Translations under genes and position numbers: made by a program
The notes under the pieces: model-generated
What the model saw: only the letters and a program-made list of their open reading frames with translations
What the model was told of the DNA's origin: nothing
Databases searched by the model: none
Part shown: positions 41,672 to 50,310 of the stretch, one piece after another
Layout of the letters: each line of letters starts with the position of its first letter
Position numbering within the stretch: position 1 is the first letter of the stretch
Source of the DNA: Rhodobacterales bacterium
GTDB lineage: Bacteria; Pseudomonadota; Alphaproteobacteria; Rhodobacterales; Rhodobacteraceae
Length of the DNA: 64,000 nt
Direction: 5' to 3'
Assembly (NCBI GenBank): GCA_021155205.1
Contig: JAJNPS010000011.1
Span: 62,001 to 126,000 of the forward strand

Positions 41672-42469
41672 ATGGCGGCTGACGCAGCAGAAACCGCAGG
41701 CAGTGGCTTGAAGATCGAGCCGATGGAGCAATTCATCGTCAAAAAGCTCTTCTGCAGCGACGATGCCGCAACGCCCCTGAACGACTGCACCACCAACATC
41801 GCCTGGTATCAGCCAACCAACGTGACGCTCTGGATGGCCATCGCCGTCCTGTGTGTCGTCGTCCTTCTGGTGCTCGGCACCCGCCGCCGCGCCATCGTGC
41901 CGACGCGCAGCCAGTCCATCGCCGAACTGATCTACGGCTTTATCTACAACATGGTCGAAGAGGTGGCGGGGCATGAAGGGGTGAAGTTCTTCCCCTATGT
42001 CCTGACTCTTTTCCTTTTCGTGTTTATTGCCAATATGTTAGGTCTGATCCCGACATCGTTCTCAACCACCTCGCAAATCGCCGTCACGGTGACTTTGGCG
42101 CTTTTGGTGTTCCTGACCGTGACGGTCGTGGGTTTCGTGCGCAAGGGGCCGGGCTTTCTGAAAATGTTCTGGGTCGCTTCCGCGCCCTTGGCGCTGCGCC
42201 CGATCCTGGCGCTGATCGAGGTAATCTCGTACTTCGTGCGGCCCTTGTCCCACTCCATCCGTCTTGGCGGCAACCTGATGGCCGGCCACGCCGTGATCAA
42301 GGTCTTTGCCGGCTTTGCCGGTGTCATGGGCGTGGCCTCGGTCGTCCCGATCGCCGCGATCACCGCCATCTATGGTCTGGAACTGCTCGTTGCAGCCGTA
42401 CAGGCCTATGTCTTTACCATTCTGACCTGCGTGTATCTGCGCGACGCGGTGGGTGAAGCGCATCACTAA
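41672..42469 (+). CDS. atpB: ATP synthase F0 subunit a
   Basis: Proton half-channel subunit of the F0 motor, 265 aa, six or so membrane segments. The essential Arg is in LSHSIRLGGNLMAGHAVIKV (about residue 195-210). C-terminal helix: GLELLVAAVQAYVFTILTCVYLRDA. Confidence 0.97.
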   Translation: MAADAAETAGSGLKIEPMEQFIVKKLFCSDDAATPLNDCTTNIAWYQPTNVTLWMAIAVLCVVVLLVLGTRRRAIVPTRSQSIAELIYGFIYNMVEEVAGHEGVKFFPYVLTLFLFVFIANMLGLIPTSFSTTSQIAVTVTLALLVFLTVTVVGFVRKGPGFLKMFWVASAPLALRPILALIEVISYFVRPLSHSIRLGGNLMAGHAVIKVFAGFAGVMGVASVVPIAAITAIYGLELLVAAVQAYVFTILTCVYLRDAVGEAHH

Positions 42470-42514
42470 AGTCTTGATAATCCAGTATACATCAATCCCT
42501 GAAGGAGTAGTTCT

Positions 42515-42763
42515 ATGGACGTCGCAGCAGCAGCAGAATTCGCGTTGATGGGCAAATACATCGGTGCCGGTCTGGCCACGATCGGTCTTGGCGGCGCCGG
42601 TATCGGCGTGGGTCACATCGCCGGCAACTTCCTGTCGGGTGCGCTCCGCAACCCGTCGGCGGCACCGGGCCAGATGGCCAACCTGTTTGTCGGCATCGCA
42701 TTTGCCGAAGCCCTGGGCATCTTTTCGTTCCTGATTGCCCTTTTGTTGATGTTCGCTGTCTAA
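42515..42763 (+). CDS. atpE: ATP synthase F0 subunit c
   Basis: 82 aa hairpin of two membrane helices; glycine-rich helix 1 (IGLGGAGIGVGHIAGNFLSG), polar loop with RNPSAAPGQ, and the proton-binding Glu in GIAFAEALGIFSFLIAL. AAGGAG is 10 nt before the ATG. Glu and helix-packing Gly are intact, so normal proton coupling is expected. Confidence 0.97.
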   Translation: MDVAAAAEFALMGKYIGAGLATIGLGGAGIGVGHIAGNFLSGALRNPSAAPGQMANLFVGIAFAEALGIFSFLIALLLMFAV

Positions 42764-42842
42764 GTCCTTGTGAACTTGAAGATCGGCCAGCGGGGGTCCC
42801 CCTCTGGCCGGACACTGCAGGGTTTCGCGAAGGAGTGTGACA

Positions 42843-43382
42843 ATGGCGACAGACGCCGCGACAGGTGCCGTAGAGGTCGCCGAAAAGGCGGGCATGCCGC
42901 AGCTGGATTTTTCGACCTGGCCGAACCAGATTTTCTGGCTCGCCGTGACGCTGATTGCCATCTATCTGGTCCTGACCCGGATTGCGCTGCCGCGTATCGG
43001 CGGCGTTCTGGCCGAACGGCGGGGCACCATCACCAACGACCTCGCGACGGCCGAAGAGCTGAAGCAAAAGGCCGTTGCTGCGGAAAAAGCCTATAACGAC
43101 GCCCTGGCCCAGGCCAGGGCCGAGGCAGGCAAGATCGCCGCAGGCGCGCGCGCGGAAATCCAGAAGGACCTCGACATCGCGATTGCCAAGGCCGATGCCG
43201 AGATCGCCGCACGGTCGGCGGAATCGGAAAAGCGGCTGGCCGAGATTCAGGCCGGCGCGATGAAAGCGGTGGGCGACGTGGCCCGCGACACGGCCGCCGA
43301 GCTGGTCGCCGCGCTGGGCGGCAAGGCCGATGCCAAGGCCATCGCCGCCGCCATGACCGCCCGTCTGAAAGGGGTGATGTGA
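42843..43382 (+). CDS. ATP synthase F0 subunit b' (AtpF2/AtpG)
   Basis: Peripheral-stalk subunit, 179 aa. One membrane helix (FWLAVTLIAIYLVLTRIAL, about 36-54) followed by a long coiled coil rich in Ala, Glu and Lys. Distinct from the b subunit encoded next; the b'/b pair is usual in photosynthetic and other alphaproteobacteria. ATG 42843 is 7 nt after AAGGAG; a GTG two codons earlier is too close to it. Confidence 0.95.
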   Translation: MATDAATGAVEVAEKAGMPQLDFSTWPNQIFWLAVTLIAIYLVLTRIALPRIGGVLAERRGTITNDLATAEELKQKAVAAEKAYNDALAQARAEAGKIAAGARAEIQKDLDIAIAKADAEIAARSAESEKRLAEIQAGAMKAVGDVARDTAAELVAALGGKADAKAIAAAMTARLKGVM

Positions 43383-43939
43383 TGCTGCGCCTGATCCCGA
43401 TCCTGTTGCTGATGGCAGCGTCGCCTGCCTACGCCGCCGAAGGGCCGTTTTTCTCGCTGAAGAATTCCGAATTCGTGGTGCTGTTGGCCTTCATCTGCTT
43501 TGTCGGCATCCTTGTTTATTACGGCGTGCCGGGCAAACTCACGGGCATGCTGGATGCCCGTGCGGCCCAGATCAAGGCCGACCTGAACGAGGCGCGTGCC
43601 CTGCGCGAAGAGGCAAAGACCATCCTTGCCTCCTATGAGCGCAAGCAGGCCGAGATGCGCGAACAGGCCGATCGCATCGTCGCCACCGCGCGGGACGAGG
43701 CGATGGCTGCGTCAAGGCAGGCAAAAGCCGACCTCGCGCAGTCCATCACCCGCCGCATCGCCGCCGCCGAGGAACAGATTGCGGCGTCCGAAAAGGCCGT
43801 GATGAAGGATGTGCGCGACAAGGCGGTCACCCTGGCTGTCAGCGTTGCCAGCGAAGTCCTGGGCAAACAGATGTCCAAGGATGCCGCATCCGCCTCAGTC
43901 GACGAGGCCATCGGCCAGGTTGAAAAGCGCTTTCACTAG
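43382..43939 (+). CDS. atpF: ATP synthase F0 subunit b
   Basis: 185 aa. The N-terminus (MLRLIPILLLMAASPAYA) is signal-peptide-like, as in relatives, followed by the membrane helix FVVLLAFICFVGILVYYGV and the coiled-coil stalk. The ATG overlaps the b' stop by one base (TGATG). Last gene of the F0 operon; the F1 genes are not in the window, as expected for the split alphaproteobacterial arrangement. Confidence 0.96.
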   Translation: MLRLIPILLLMAASPAYAAEGPFFSLKNSEFVVLLAFICFVGILVYYGVPGKLTGMLDARAAQIKADLNEARALREEAKTILASYERKQAEMREQADRIVATARDEAMAASRQAKADLAQSITRRIAAAEEQIAASEKAVMKDVRDKAVTLAVSVASEVLGKQMSKDAASASVDEAIGQVEKRFH

Positions 43940-43960
43940 CAGGGCCAATCAATTCGCCAG

Positions 43961-43990
43961 GAAAACCCGGTCCTCGCGGCCGGGTTTTCT
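43961..43990. terminator. Bidirectional terminator between atpF and the GntR regulator gene
   Basis: GAAAACCCGG - 9 nt - CCGGGTTTTC, perfect 10-bp stem with A/T-runs on both sides, ending where the convergent gene stops. Confidence 0.85.
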
Positions 43991-44763
43991 CATGTCGTGC
44001 GGTCGCGTTCGTGTTGAAGGCGCTGCTGCGCGATGCCCTCGTTCTGTTCTTCCCGCAACTGATCGGCCAGCGATTTTTCGACAAAGCCCATATGCGCCTC
44101 GACCGCTGCACGCGCCGCCGCGGGGTCGCGCGCCTGCAGGGCCGCGTTGATCGCGCGGTGCTGGTTCAGAAGATGATCGCGGGTCATGCGATTGCGGAAC
44201 ATGACCTGGCGGTTGTAGAACACGCCCTGCCGCAACAGGTCATACATCGACCGCATCATGTGAAGCATGATGACATTGTGGCTGGCCTCGATGATCGACA
44301 GATGGAACGCGGCATCCAGTTCCGCCTCGTCCCCGGGATCGCGTTTGTCATGCGCGGCCTCCATCCGGGCCAGGATCATGCCGATGACGCGAAGGTCCGT
44401 ATCCGATCCATAGGTCGCCGCACGCTCTGCCGCCAACCCCTCCATGTCGCGGCGAAAGCTGACATAATCAAAGACCGCTTCCTGATGCGCGGCGAAAAGG
44501 CGCACCAGACCATCCGAGAAGGCCGATCCCAGCACATCGGCGACAAAGATGCCCGATCCGGGCCGCGTCACCAGCAGGCCCTTGTCCTGCAGGTCGGCCA
44601 CCGCGTCGCGCAGGGACGGGCGCGACACCCCCAGACGATCGGCGAGTTCGCGTTCGGCCGGCAGCCGTTCGCCTGGTCGCAGGACGCCGCGCAGGATCAG
44701 CAGCTCGATCTGGCGCACCACGGAACTGGACAGCTTGTCGGGCAGGATTTTGGTAAAGGGCAT
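43990..44763 (-). CDS. FadR/GntR family regulator with FCD domain (PdhR-like)
   Basis: 257 aa. N-terminal GntR winged helix: LRPGERLPAERELADRLGVS and SRPSLRDAVADLQDKGLLVT; C-terminal FCD domain (about 95-230) with FRRDMEGLAAERAA, the metal/ligand site DAAFHLSIIEASHN, and HRAINAALQARDPAAARAAVEAHM. Start MPFTKILPDKL at 44763. Most similar in layout to PdhR/LldR, which sense pyruvate or lactate; the target genes are not adjacent. Confidence 0.9.
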   Translation of the reverse strand: MPFTKILPDKLSSSVVRQIELLILRGVLRPGERLPAERELADRLGVSRPSLRDAVADLQDKGLLVTRPGSGIFVADVLGSAFSDGLVRLFAAHQEAVFDYVSFRRDMEGLAAERAATYGSDTDLRVIGMILARMEAAHDKRDPGDEAELDAAFHLSIIEASHNVIMLHMMRSMYDLLRQGVFYNRQVMFRNRMTRDHLLNQHRAINAALQARDPAAARAAVEAHMGFVEKSLADQLREEQNEGIAQQRLQHERDRTT

Positions 44764-44876
44764 CGCCACGGCTCCGGAATTGGTCAGAACATATGACCGG
44801 AGCGGCAAAGCCTCAACGAAAAAGGACCCGCGCGGCATCTGCCCTGCGGATCCCCTGTGGCTCGGTCGGCCGCTGA

Positions 44877-45527
44877 TCAGTTGGTCGGGCGGATGATGAT
44901 CTCGACCCGGCGATTCTTGGCGCGCCCCTCGGCGGTGGCGTTGCTGGCGACCGGACGGTCCTCGCCCTGGCCATAGGCCACGATGCGTCCGTTCGGCACG
45001 CCGCTTTCGCGCAAGATATTGGCGACTGACACCGCGCGGCGCTGTGACAGGTCCTGGTTGTATGCGGACGATCCGGTATCGTCCGTGTGGCCGACCACCT
45101 CGATCCGGCTGTTGGGATACTTCAGCAGGCTGGAAGCGACGGTCTTGATGTCGCGGGTCAGCGTCGGCTGCAGCGCGGCGCTGTCCACCGCGAACAGCAG
45201 GTCCTGCGGCATGTTCACGATCAGGTATTCGCCGGTATTCGTGACCGAAATACCTGAATCCAGCGATCCGCGCAGTTCCGCCGCCTGCTGGTCCAGGTTC
45301 GCGCCTATGGCACCACCGATTGCCGCGCCGATCACGCCGCCGGCCACCGCCCGGCCAAGGCTCTCATCGCCGCCGGACCCGCCGAGAACGGCGCCGATCA
45401 GGCCGCCGGTCAGTGCGCCGGTCTTGGCGCGGGAATTGGGGTCATCGGGGCTGACCACGGGGTTCACGCAGGCGGTCAGCGCCAGAAGGCTGGCAAATGC
45501 CAGCGTCATTGGGGTTTTCATCATCAT
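44877..45527 (-). CDS. OmpA-family lipoprotein with glycine zipper (YiaD-like)
   Basis: 216 aa outer-membrane lipoprotein. Lipobox LALTAC with Cys20; a glycine-zipper segment at about 36-78 (GALTGGLIGAVLGGSGG and GGVIGAAIGGAIGANLD); C-terminal OmpA domain (about 105-214) with IEVVGHTDDTGSSAYNQDLS and AEGRAKNRRVEIIIRP, which bind peptidoglycan diaminopimelate. Three ATG codons in a row at the start. Likely anchors outer membrane to cell wall. Confidence 0.92.
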   Translation of the reverse strand: MMMKTPMTLAFASLLALTACVNPVVSPDDPNSRAKTGALTGGLIGAVLGGSGGDESLGRAVAGGVIGAAIGGAIGANLDQQAAELRGSLDSGISVTNTGEYLIVNMPQDLLFAVDSAALQPTLTRDIKTVASSLLKYPNSRIEVVGHTDDTGSSAYNQDLSQRRAVSVANILRESGVPNGRIVAYGQGEDRPVASNATAEGRAKNRRVEIIIRPTN

Positions 45528-45651
45528 TGCTCTAGCCTCGAAAAAGTCGCCGGCCCGTTTCTCGGGCTCAGAATACTGTATAACAGCCTGTGCAAAAGAC
45601 TTACAGGGGGCAGCGCCATCGGCAGTCCTCCGCGCATGCGGGGATGGGCGA

Positions 45652-46491
45652 TCACATCCCCGTGCGGGCAGCTTCCCAGGCCAGGATCGCGCGTTTCGCG
45701 GGCAGCCCCCAGTGATACCCGCCCAGGCCGCCGTCGCGCCTCAGCGCCCGGTGGCAGGGGATCAGGAAACTGATCGGGTTGCGCCCGACCGCAGACCCCA
45801 CGGCCCGCATCGCGCCGGGATGACCGATGGCGGTCGCGATGTCGGAATAGGTCGTCACATGGCCCGTCGGGATGCGCAGCAGCGCCTCCCAGACCTTGAT
45901 CTGAAAGGGCGCCCCGATCAGATAAAGCGGCGGCCCCTGATCCGGTTCCGCCCCAAAGGCGCGCAGCACCCAGGGCCGCAGGCGCATCGGGTCCGCGACG
46001 AACTCCGCCTTTGGCCAGCGCCGCAGCAAATCCTCCATCGCCGCCGTCTCGCCCATTTCGGCGGCAAATCCCATGCCGCACAGGCCCTTGTCGGTGCCCA
46101 TGACAATGGCCGGGCCGAAAGGGCTTTCAAACCAGCCCCAATAGATCATGAGACCCGCCCCGGCGCGCGCATAGTCGCCGGGCGACATCGCCTCCCAGGT
46201 CAGGAACAGATCATGCAGGCGACCGCCCCCCGACAGGCCGACCGCGTGCGCGGTGTCCAGCGTCGTGTGGCGTTCGGCCAGCAGACGGCGGGCATGGTCC
46301 AGTGTCAGGTACTGCTGATAGCGTTTCGGGCTGACGCCGACCCATTGCGAAAAGGTGCGCTGGAAATGCGCCGGGCTCATCCCCATCCGGCCCGCCAGAC
46401 CCTCCAATGTCAGGCCGGGGCCGCCCGCGTCGATGATCTTCAGCGCACGGGCGATGACGGCATAGTGATAGGCGGGGGATCGGTCGGTCAT
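45652..46491 (-). CDS. AraC-type HTH fused to methylated-DNA-cysteine methyltransferase (Ada C-terminal type)
   Basis: 279 aa. N-terminal AraC helix-turn-helix (about 15-100: LTLEGLAGRMGMSPAHFQRT, VGVSPKRYQQYLT); C-terminal O6-alkylguanine transferase (about 110-279) with the acceptor Cys in ISFLIPCHRALRRDGG and helix-turn IPTGHVTTYSDIAT. The N-terminal Ada zinc domain that repairs phosphotriesters is missing, so methyl-activation of transcription through Cys38 cannot occur. Start MTDRSPAYHY at 46491. Confidence 0.93.
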   Translation of the reverse strand: MTDRSPAYHYAVIARALKIIDAGGPGLTLEGLAGRMGMSPAHFQRTFSQWVGVSPKRYQQYLTLDHARRLLAERHTTLDTAHAVGLSGGGRLHDLFLTWEAMSPGDYARAGAGLMIYWGWFESPFGPAIVMGTDKGLCGMGFAAEMGETAAMEDLLRRWPKAEFVADPMRLRPWVLRAFGAEPDQGPPLYLIGAPFQIKVWEALLRIPTGHVTTYSDIATAIGHPGAMRAVGSAVGRNPISFLIPCHRALRRDGGLGGYHWGLPAKRAILAWEAARTGM

Positions 46492-46596
46492 GGGCGTTCT
46501 CCTTGACGCCCTAGATAGGCGGCATCCGTGCATCTCGCGACCCGAAATCTGCGCCTTATGCTTGTCGGAGCGCAGGACCGCTGGCATAGGGGGTGA

Positions 46597-47241
46597 ATGG
46601 TCAGGCAACTCGACTATCCCACGATGCACGCGATTTTCAGCCGGTTTCGCGAGGCGGAGCCGAAACCGAAGGGTGAACTGGAGCATGTGAACGCCTTTAC
46701 CCTTGTTGTCGCGGTGGCGCTGTCGGCGCAGGCAACGGATGTCGGCGTGAACAAGGCCACGAGGGCGTTATTCGCCGTGGCCGACACGCCCGAAAAGATG
46801 CTGGCGCTGGGTGAGGCGGGTCTGACCGAGCACATCAAGACCATCGGGCTTTATCGCAACAAGGCCCGGAACGTCATCGCGCTTAGCCGCATCCTGATCG
46901 ACCGCTTTGGCGGCGAGGTGCCGTCCAGCCGCGCCGCGCTGCAATCCCTGCCGGGTGTCGGGCGCAAGACGGCGAATGTCGTGCTGAACATGTGGTTCCA
47001 CCAGCCCGCGCAGGCCGTCGACACCCACATCTTTCGCGTCGGCAACCGCACGGGCATCGCGCCTGGCCGCGACGAGGCTGCGGTGGAACGCGCCATCGAG
47101 GACAACGTTCCGGCGGAATTCCAACAGCACGCGCATCACTGGCTGATCCTGCACGGCCGCTATATCTGCGTTGCGCGCAAACCCAAATGCGGCATCTGCC
47201 CCATCGCCGAATGGTGCCAGTTCGAGGACAAGACCCCATGA
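46597..47241 (+). CDS. nth: Endonuclease III
   Basis: Base-excision-repair glycosylase/AP lyase for oxidised pyrimidines; 214 aa. Helix-hairpin-helix SLPGVGRKTANVVLNMW with the catalytic Lys, Asp in VDTHIFRVGNR, and the 4Fe-4S ligands C-x6-C-x2-C-x5-C in CVARKPKCGICPIAEWC. Stop overlaps the next gene (ATGA). Confidence 0.97.
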   Translation: MVRQLDYPTMHAIFSRFREAEPKPKGELEHVNAFTLVVAVALSAQATDVGVNKATRALFAVADTPEKMLALGEAGLTEHIKTIGLYRNKARNVIALSRILIDRFGGEVPSSRAALQSLPGVGRKTANVVLNMWFHQPAQAVDTHIFRVGNRTGIAPGRDEAAVERAIEDNVPAEFQQHAHHWLILHGRYICVARKPKCGICPIAEWCQFEDKTP

Positions 47242-48227
47242 CACGCTATCAGGTTGTCGGCATCGGCAACGCCATCGTCGACGTTCTGAGCCAGACCGAG
47301 GACACCTTCCTTGACCTGATGGGCATCACCAAAGGGGTCATGCAACTGGTCGAACGCGAACGCGGCGAGATGCTGTATGGTGCCATGCGCGACCGGACCG
47401 AGGCGCCTGGCGGATCGGTCGCCAACACATTGGCGGGCCTGGGCAATCTGGGGATGAAGACCGCCTTTGTGGGCCGGGTCCGCGATGATGCGCTGGGGCG
47501 GTTCTATGCGCGCTCGCTGGTGGCCGAGGGCACCGATTTTCCGAACCCGCCGGTCGCGGACGGCGACCTGCCGACATCGCGATCAATGATTTTCGTGACG
47601 CCGGACGGAGAGCGGTCGATGAATACCTATCTCGGCATTTCCGCCGATGTCAGCCCGGCGGATGTGCCCGCCTCTGTCACCGGGCAGACGGATTACCTGT
47701 TCCTCGAAGGCTATCTGTTCGACAAGGACAAGGGCAAACAGGCCTTCCTTCAGGCCGTGCGCGATTGTCACAAGGGCGGCGGCAAGGCCGGGATCGCCCT
47801 TTCCGACCCGTTCTGCGTCGACCGCCACCGCGCCGATTTCCGGCGTCTGGTCCATGACGACATGGACTATGTGATCGGCAACCGCCACGAATGGACTTCG
47901 CTGTACCAGACCGAGGATCTTGAGGCGGCGCTGGCACTGGCACGCGCCGACTGTCCGGTGGTCGTGTGTACCCAATCGGGCGAGGATGTGATCGTGATGC
48001 GCGGTGATGAAAGGGTCGAGGTGCCGGTACAACGCGTGGTGCCGGTGGATGCCACCGGGGCAGGCGACCAGTTTGCGGCGGGGTTCCTTTATGGCCTGGC
48101 GACCGGACAGTCGCTTGCCACCGCCGGGGCCATGGGTTGTGTGGCGGCGGCCGAGGTGATCAGCCATTTCGGCGCGCGGCCCGAGGCGGATATGAAGGCG
48201 TTGTTCCGGGCCAGGGGGCTGATCTGA
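47238..48227 (+). CDS. PfkB family carbohydrate kinase (adenosine kinase-like)
   Basis: 329 aa. N-terminal GIGNAIVDVLSQTED; substrate-lid GGSVANTLAGLGNLG; phosphate-anion motif VDATGAGDQFAAGFLYGLATG with the catalytic Asp. This branch of PfkB proteins is annotated as adenosine kinase in alphaproteobacteria, which salvage adenosine. Start at 47238, coupled to nth. A ribokinase-type substrate cannot be excluded. Confidence 0.88.
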   Translation: MTRYQVVGIGNAIVDVLSQTEDTFLDLMGITKGVMQLVERERGEMLYGAMRDRTEAPGGSVANTLAGLGNLGMKTAFVGRVRDDALGRFYARSLVAEGTDFPNPPVADGDLPTSRSMIFVTPDGERSMNTYLGISADVSPADVPASVTGQTDYLFLEGYLFDKDKGKQAFLQAVRDCHKGGGKAGIALSDPFCVDRHRADFRRLVHDDMDYVIGNRHEWTSLYQTEDLEAALALARADCPVVVCTQSGEDVIVMRGDERVEVPVQRVVPVDATGAGDQFAAGFLYGLATGQSLATAGAMGCVAAAEVISHFGARPEADMKALFRARGLI

Positions 48228-48252
48228 ACCCCGTGCCTTCGCGCGCCCGTGG

Positions 48253-48948
48253 CTATTCCGCCGCGATGGTGGTGCCGACGCGGCGGTTGGCCGGGATCGG
48301 GGCCGGCACCGGAACGGGGGCGGAGAGGCGGTAATCGACACGGCGCCCGGCGCCAAAGCGGGATGTGGACCTGCGGACAATGGCAAGATCGCCTGCACGG
48401 AGCAGCGACACGCCCCCGACCGCAAGCGCGACCGCCGCCAGATATGCCACTGGCAGCAGGACCAAGAAGACGCCCCCGCCGCTGGCCGCCAGAACCTTGC
48501 TGCTGCCCATGGCCATCGCCAGCATCCAGCTTGCCGATGACACCGCACCGATGGCAGCCAGCACCAGTTTGCTGCCGAACGGCAGGCTCAGCAGGCTTTG
48601 TCCCCGTGCGCGCCGGATCATCGGCATCGCGATGCGGCCGATCAGTCCGGAATTTGCGGTCAGGATGGCCACCGTGACCAACTTGCCCATCAGTTTGGGG
48701 GTGAAGTTCGCCGGGACGAACTGGGTACGGATCTGGATCAGGATCAGCCCCGTGATCCACATGCCGATGACGACCTTCCAGATGACGGCATGGGACAGGT
48801 CCAGAACATGCAGCATGCGGTCGTCAACCGGGCGAGCGAGCTGGCGCAGGACCTGATAATCGGCCAGAGACGCCGCCCCGAACCCGACAGCAATGACAAG
48901 GATGTGGGCAAAGCGGGCGATGTCGATCAGCAATTGGGGGTCCGTCAT
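48253..48948 (-). CDS. Integral membrane protein of unknown function
   Basis: 231 aa, no family recognised. About five membrane segments: FAHILVIAVGFGAASLADY, VVIGMWITGLILIQI, LMGKLVTVAILTANSGLIG, LVLAAIGAVSSASWMLAMAM, FLVLLPVAYLAAVALAVGG; cytoplasmic Pro-rich tail (APVPVPAPIPANRR). Start MTDPQLLIDIA at 48948. His in the first helix (FAHILV) and LSHAVIW may bind a cofactor, but this is a guess. Convergent with the PfkB gene. Confidence 0.75.
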   Translation of the reverse strand: MTDPQLLIDIARFAHILVIAVGFGAASLADYQVLRQLARPVDDRMLHVLDLSHAVIWKVVIGMWITGLILIQIRTQFVPANFTPKLMGKLVTVAILTANSGLIGRIAMPMIRRARGQSLLSLPFGSKLVLAAIGAVSSASWMLAMAMGSSKVLAASGGGVFLVLLPVAYLAAVALAVGGVSLLRAGDLAIVRRSTSRFGAGRRVDYRLSAPVPVPAPIPANRRVGTTIAAE

Positions 48949-49091
48949 GTTGTCCAGTCCCTGCGGATTCGCAAGGTCGGCTTTCCGTCTGCGGCAGGCC
49001 GACCGGTCGGGCAAGGCTCGTCGGACAATCGGGCATTCCTTTGGCGGAATCTGGCGCAATCCGTGACGCGCCGCGCCGAGTCCGGCGGTCC

Positions 49092-49343
49092 CTACCGGGA
49101 TCGCAAATCCTTGCGGATGACCAGCTTCAGTCCCGACCAGACCTCGTCCACGGCGCAGACCTAGATGTCAACAAACCCCATCGGCAGGCACACCGCGCGG
49201 ACGGTGTCCTCGGTGATGACGACGGGTTCCCCCAGCAGGTCGCCGTAGGGCCGGGGCGGGTTCATCACCACGGCGGGACCGGCGCCCTTAAACCCCAGCT
49301 TGCGGATCACGGGCGTGCCGGAATAGCCCGCCGGCACGGTCAT
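49092..49343 (-). pseudogene. Decayed DUF3052 gene (internal deletion and premature TAG)
   Basis: The visible 60 codons begin MTVPAGYSGTPVIRKLGF and end ALPMGFVDI-like sequence (AVCLPMGFVDI). After a TAG at 49163-49161 the same frame continues with VCAVDEVWSGLKLVIRKDLR and stops at 49092. DUF3052 proteins normally read ...VDxKVCAVDxxWSGLK... without interruption and have about 130-140 residues. Here the central 50-60 residues are missing, and the TAG stands where Lys is usual. It overlaps the sulfotransferase stop (ATGA). Read-through or a short functional form are less likely. Confidence 0.72.
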
Positions 49344-50158
49344 TCCCCCAGACGCGCGTGCATTTCGGCAAGGTCGATCTCGCCCAGCGGCAGCTTGTTC
49401 GACGGATTTTCGAAGTCATAGCGAAAAGCCTGGAAATCGCGCTTGTACATCTCCCAGACCAGATGCATCGACAAATCGTCAAAATAGTCCTGAACCGGGT
49501 GCAGCCGCTTTGGGCCGTGCCCTTCACTTTCGTTGAACTTCGGGATTTTCTTCAGGTTTATCTTGTGCTTGACATTGATGTTGTCCAGCACGACCTGCAT
49601 CCCCTCGTCAAACTTTTCGGTAAAAAACACGTGGTCATACCGGCCACCATTGACGATGTAGGTCGATACATGCCCCGACATCGCCGACCAGTGGATGTCC
49701 GGCTCCATCGGTCTTTTCCAGCGGATCGTGTCGCGCGCGAACAGCAGGAACCGCCGGAAACTGGCGATCTGGTCAAACGCGTCGCGGCCTTCGGGGCCGC
49801 CCACGTCGATGCCGTATTTCTGCGTCAGCAGGGGTACGAGGTTGCCGCGATACCGCTTTCCATTGCGCTGCACGCCACAGATCTTGTCAAAGAACGATGA
49901 CAGGATGCGGGTATAGGGATTGCGAACGCAGGTGAAGGCATAGGACTTGTGGGTTTTCACATTGCGCTCGATCAGCGGCTGGCTGGCCTCAAGCGCCCAT
50001 TTGTGCAGACCCTTTGTCGCGTCATGGATGTCGCCGTCAAAGAACTGCCCATGATCGGAAAAATACATGATCTGCCCGATGGTCGAACAGGCGCATTTCG
50101 GCACGACACGGTAAACGACGCTTTCGCTTTCGGTCATCCAGGTTCCGGGAAACCCCAT
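49340..50158 (-). CDS. Sulfotransferase family 2 protein (polysaccharide sulfotransferase-like)
   Basis: 272 aa. VVYRVVPKCACSTIGQIMYF carries the 5'-PAPS loop (PKCACST), YAFTCVRNPYTRILSSFFDK the 3'-phosphate site (RNPYTR..S), and HVSTYIVNGGRYDHVFFTEK follows. This is the pattern of carbohydrate sulfotransferases acting on chondroitin-like or cell-surface glycans. Divergent from the GT14 gene 152 bp away, hinting at a joint role in a surface polysaccharide. No signal or membrane anchor seen. Confidence 0.85.
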   Translation of the reverse strand: MGFPGTWMTESESVVYRVVPKCACSTIGQIMYFSDHGQFFDGDIHDATKGLHKWALEASQPLIERNVKTHKSYAFTCVRNPYTRILSSFFDKICGVQRNGKRYRGNLVPLLTQKYGIDVGGPEGRDAFDQIASFRRFLLFARDTIRWKRPMEPDIHWSAMSGHVSTYIVNGGRYDHVFFTEKFDEGMQVVLDNINVKHKINLKKIPKFNESEGHGPKRLHPVQDYFDDLSMHLVWEMYKRDFQAFRYDFENPSNKLPLGEIDLAEMHARLGE

Positions 50159-50310
50159 TCGTCACCTTTTCCTAACGGGCCATGCAGATGCCAAAAACCA
50201 TCGCGCGCCCTGCGTGATTGCAACAGACCAAAGAAGTAGTGTCTTTTCAACCGCGCATCGGACACTTTAAGGAAACAGTTCGGCCTTCTGATCGGAAGAT
50301 GTCAGCCAAT

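Noticed and set aside
48253..49059. Longer start for the unknown membrane protein (extra 37 codons)
   Set aside because: The upstream part is polar, lacks a ribosome-binding site, and MTDPQLLIDIA directly before the first helix is a normal start.
49161..49163. TAG in the DUF3052 frame as programmed read-through or pyrrolysine
   Set aside because: No pyrrolysine system or read-through context is visible, and the gene also has an internal deletion; decay is simpler.
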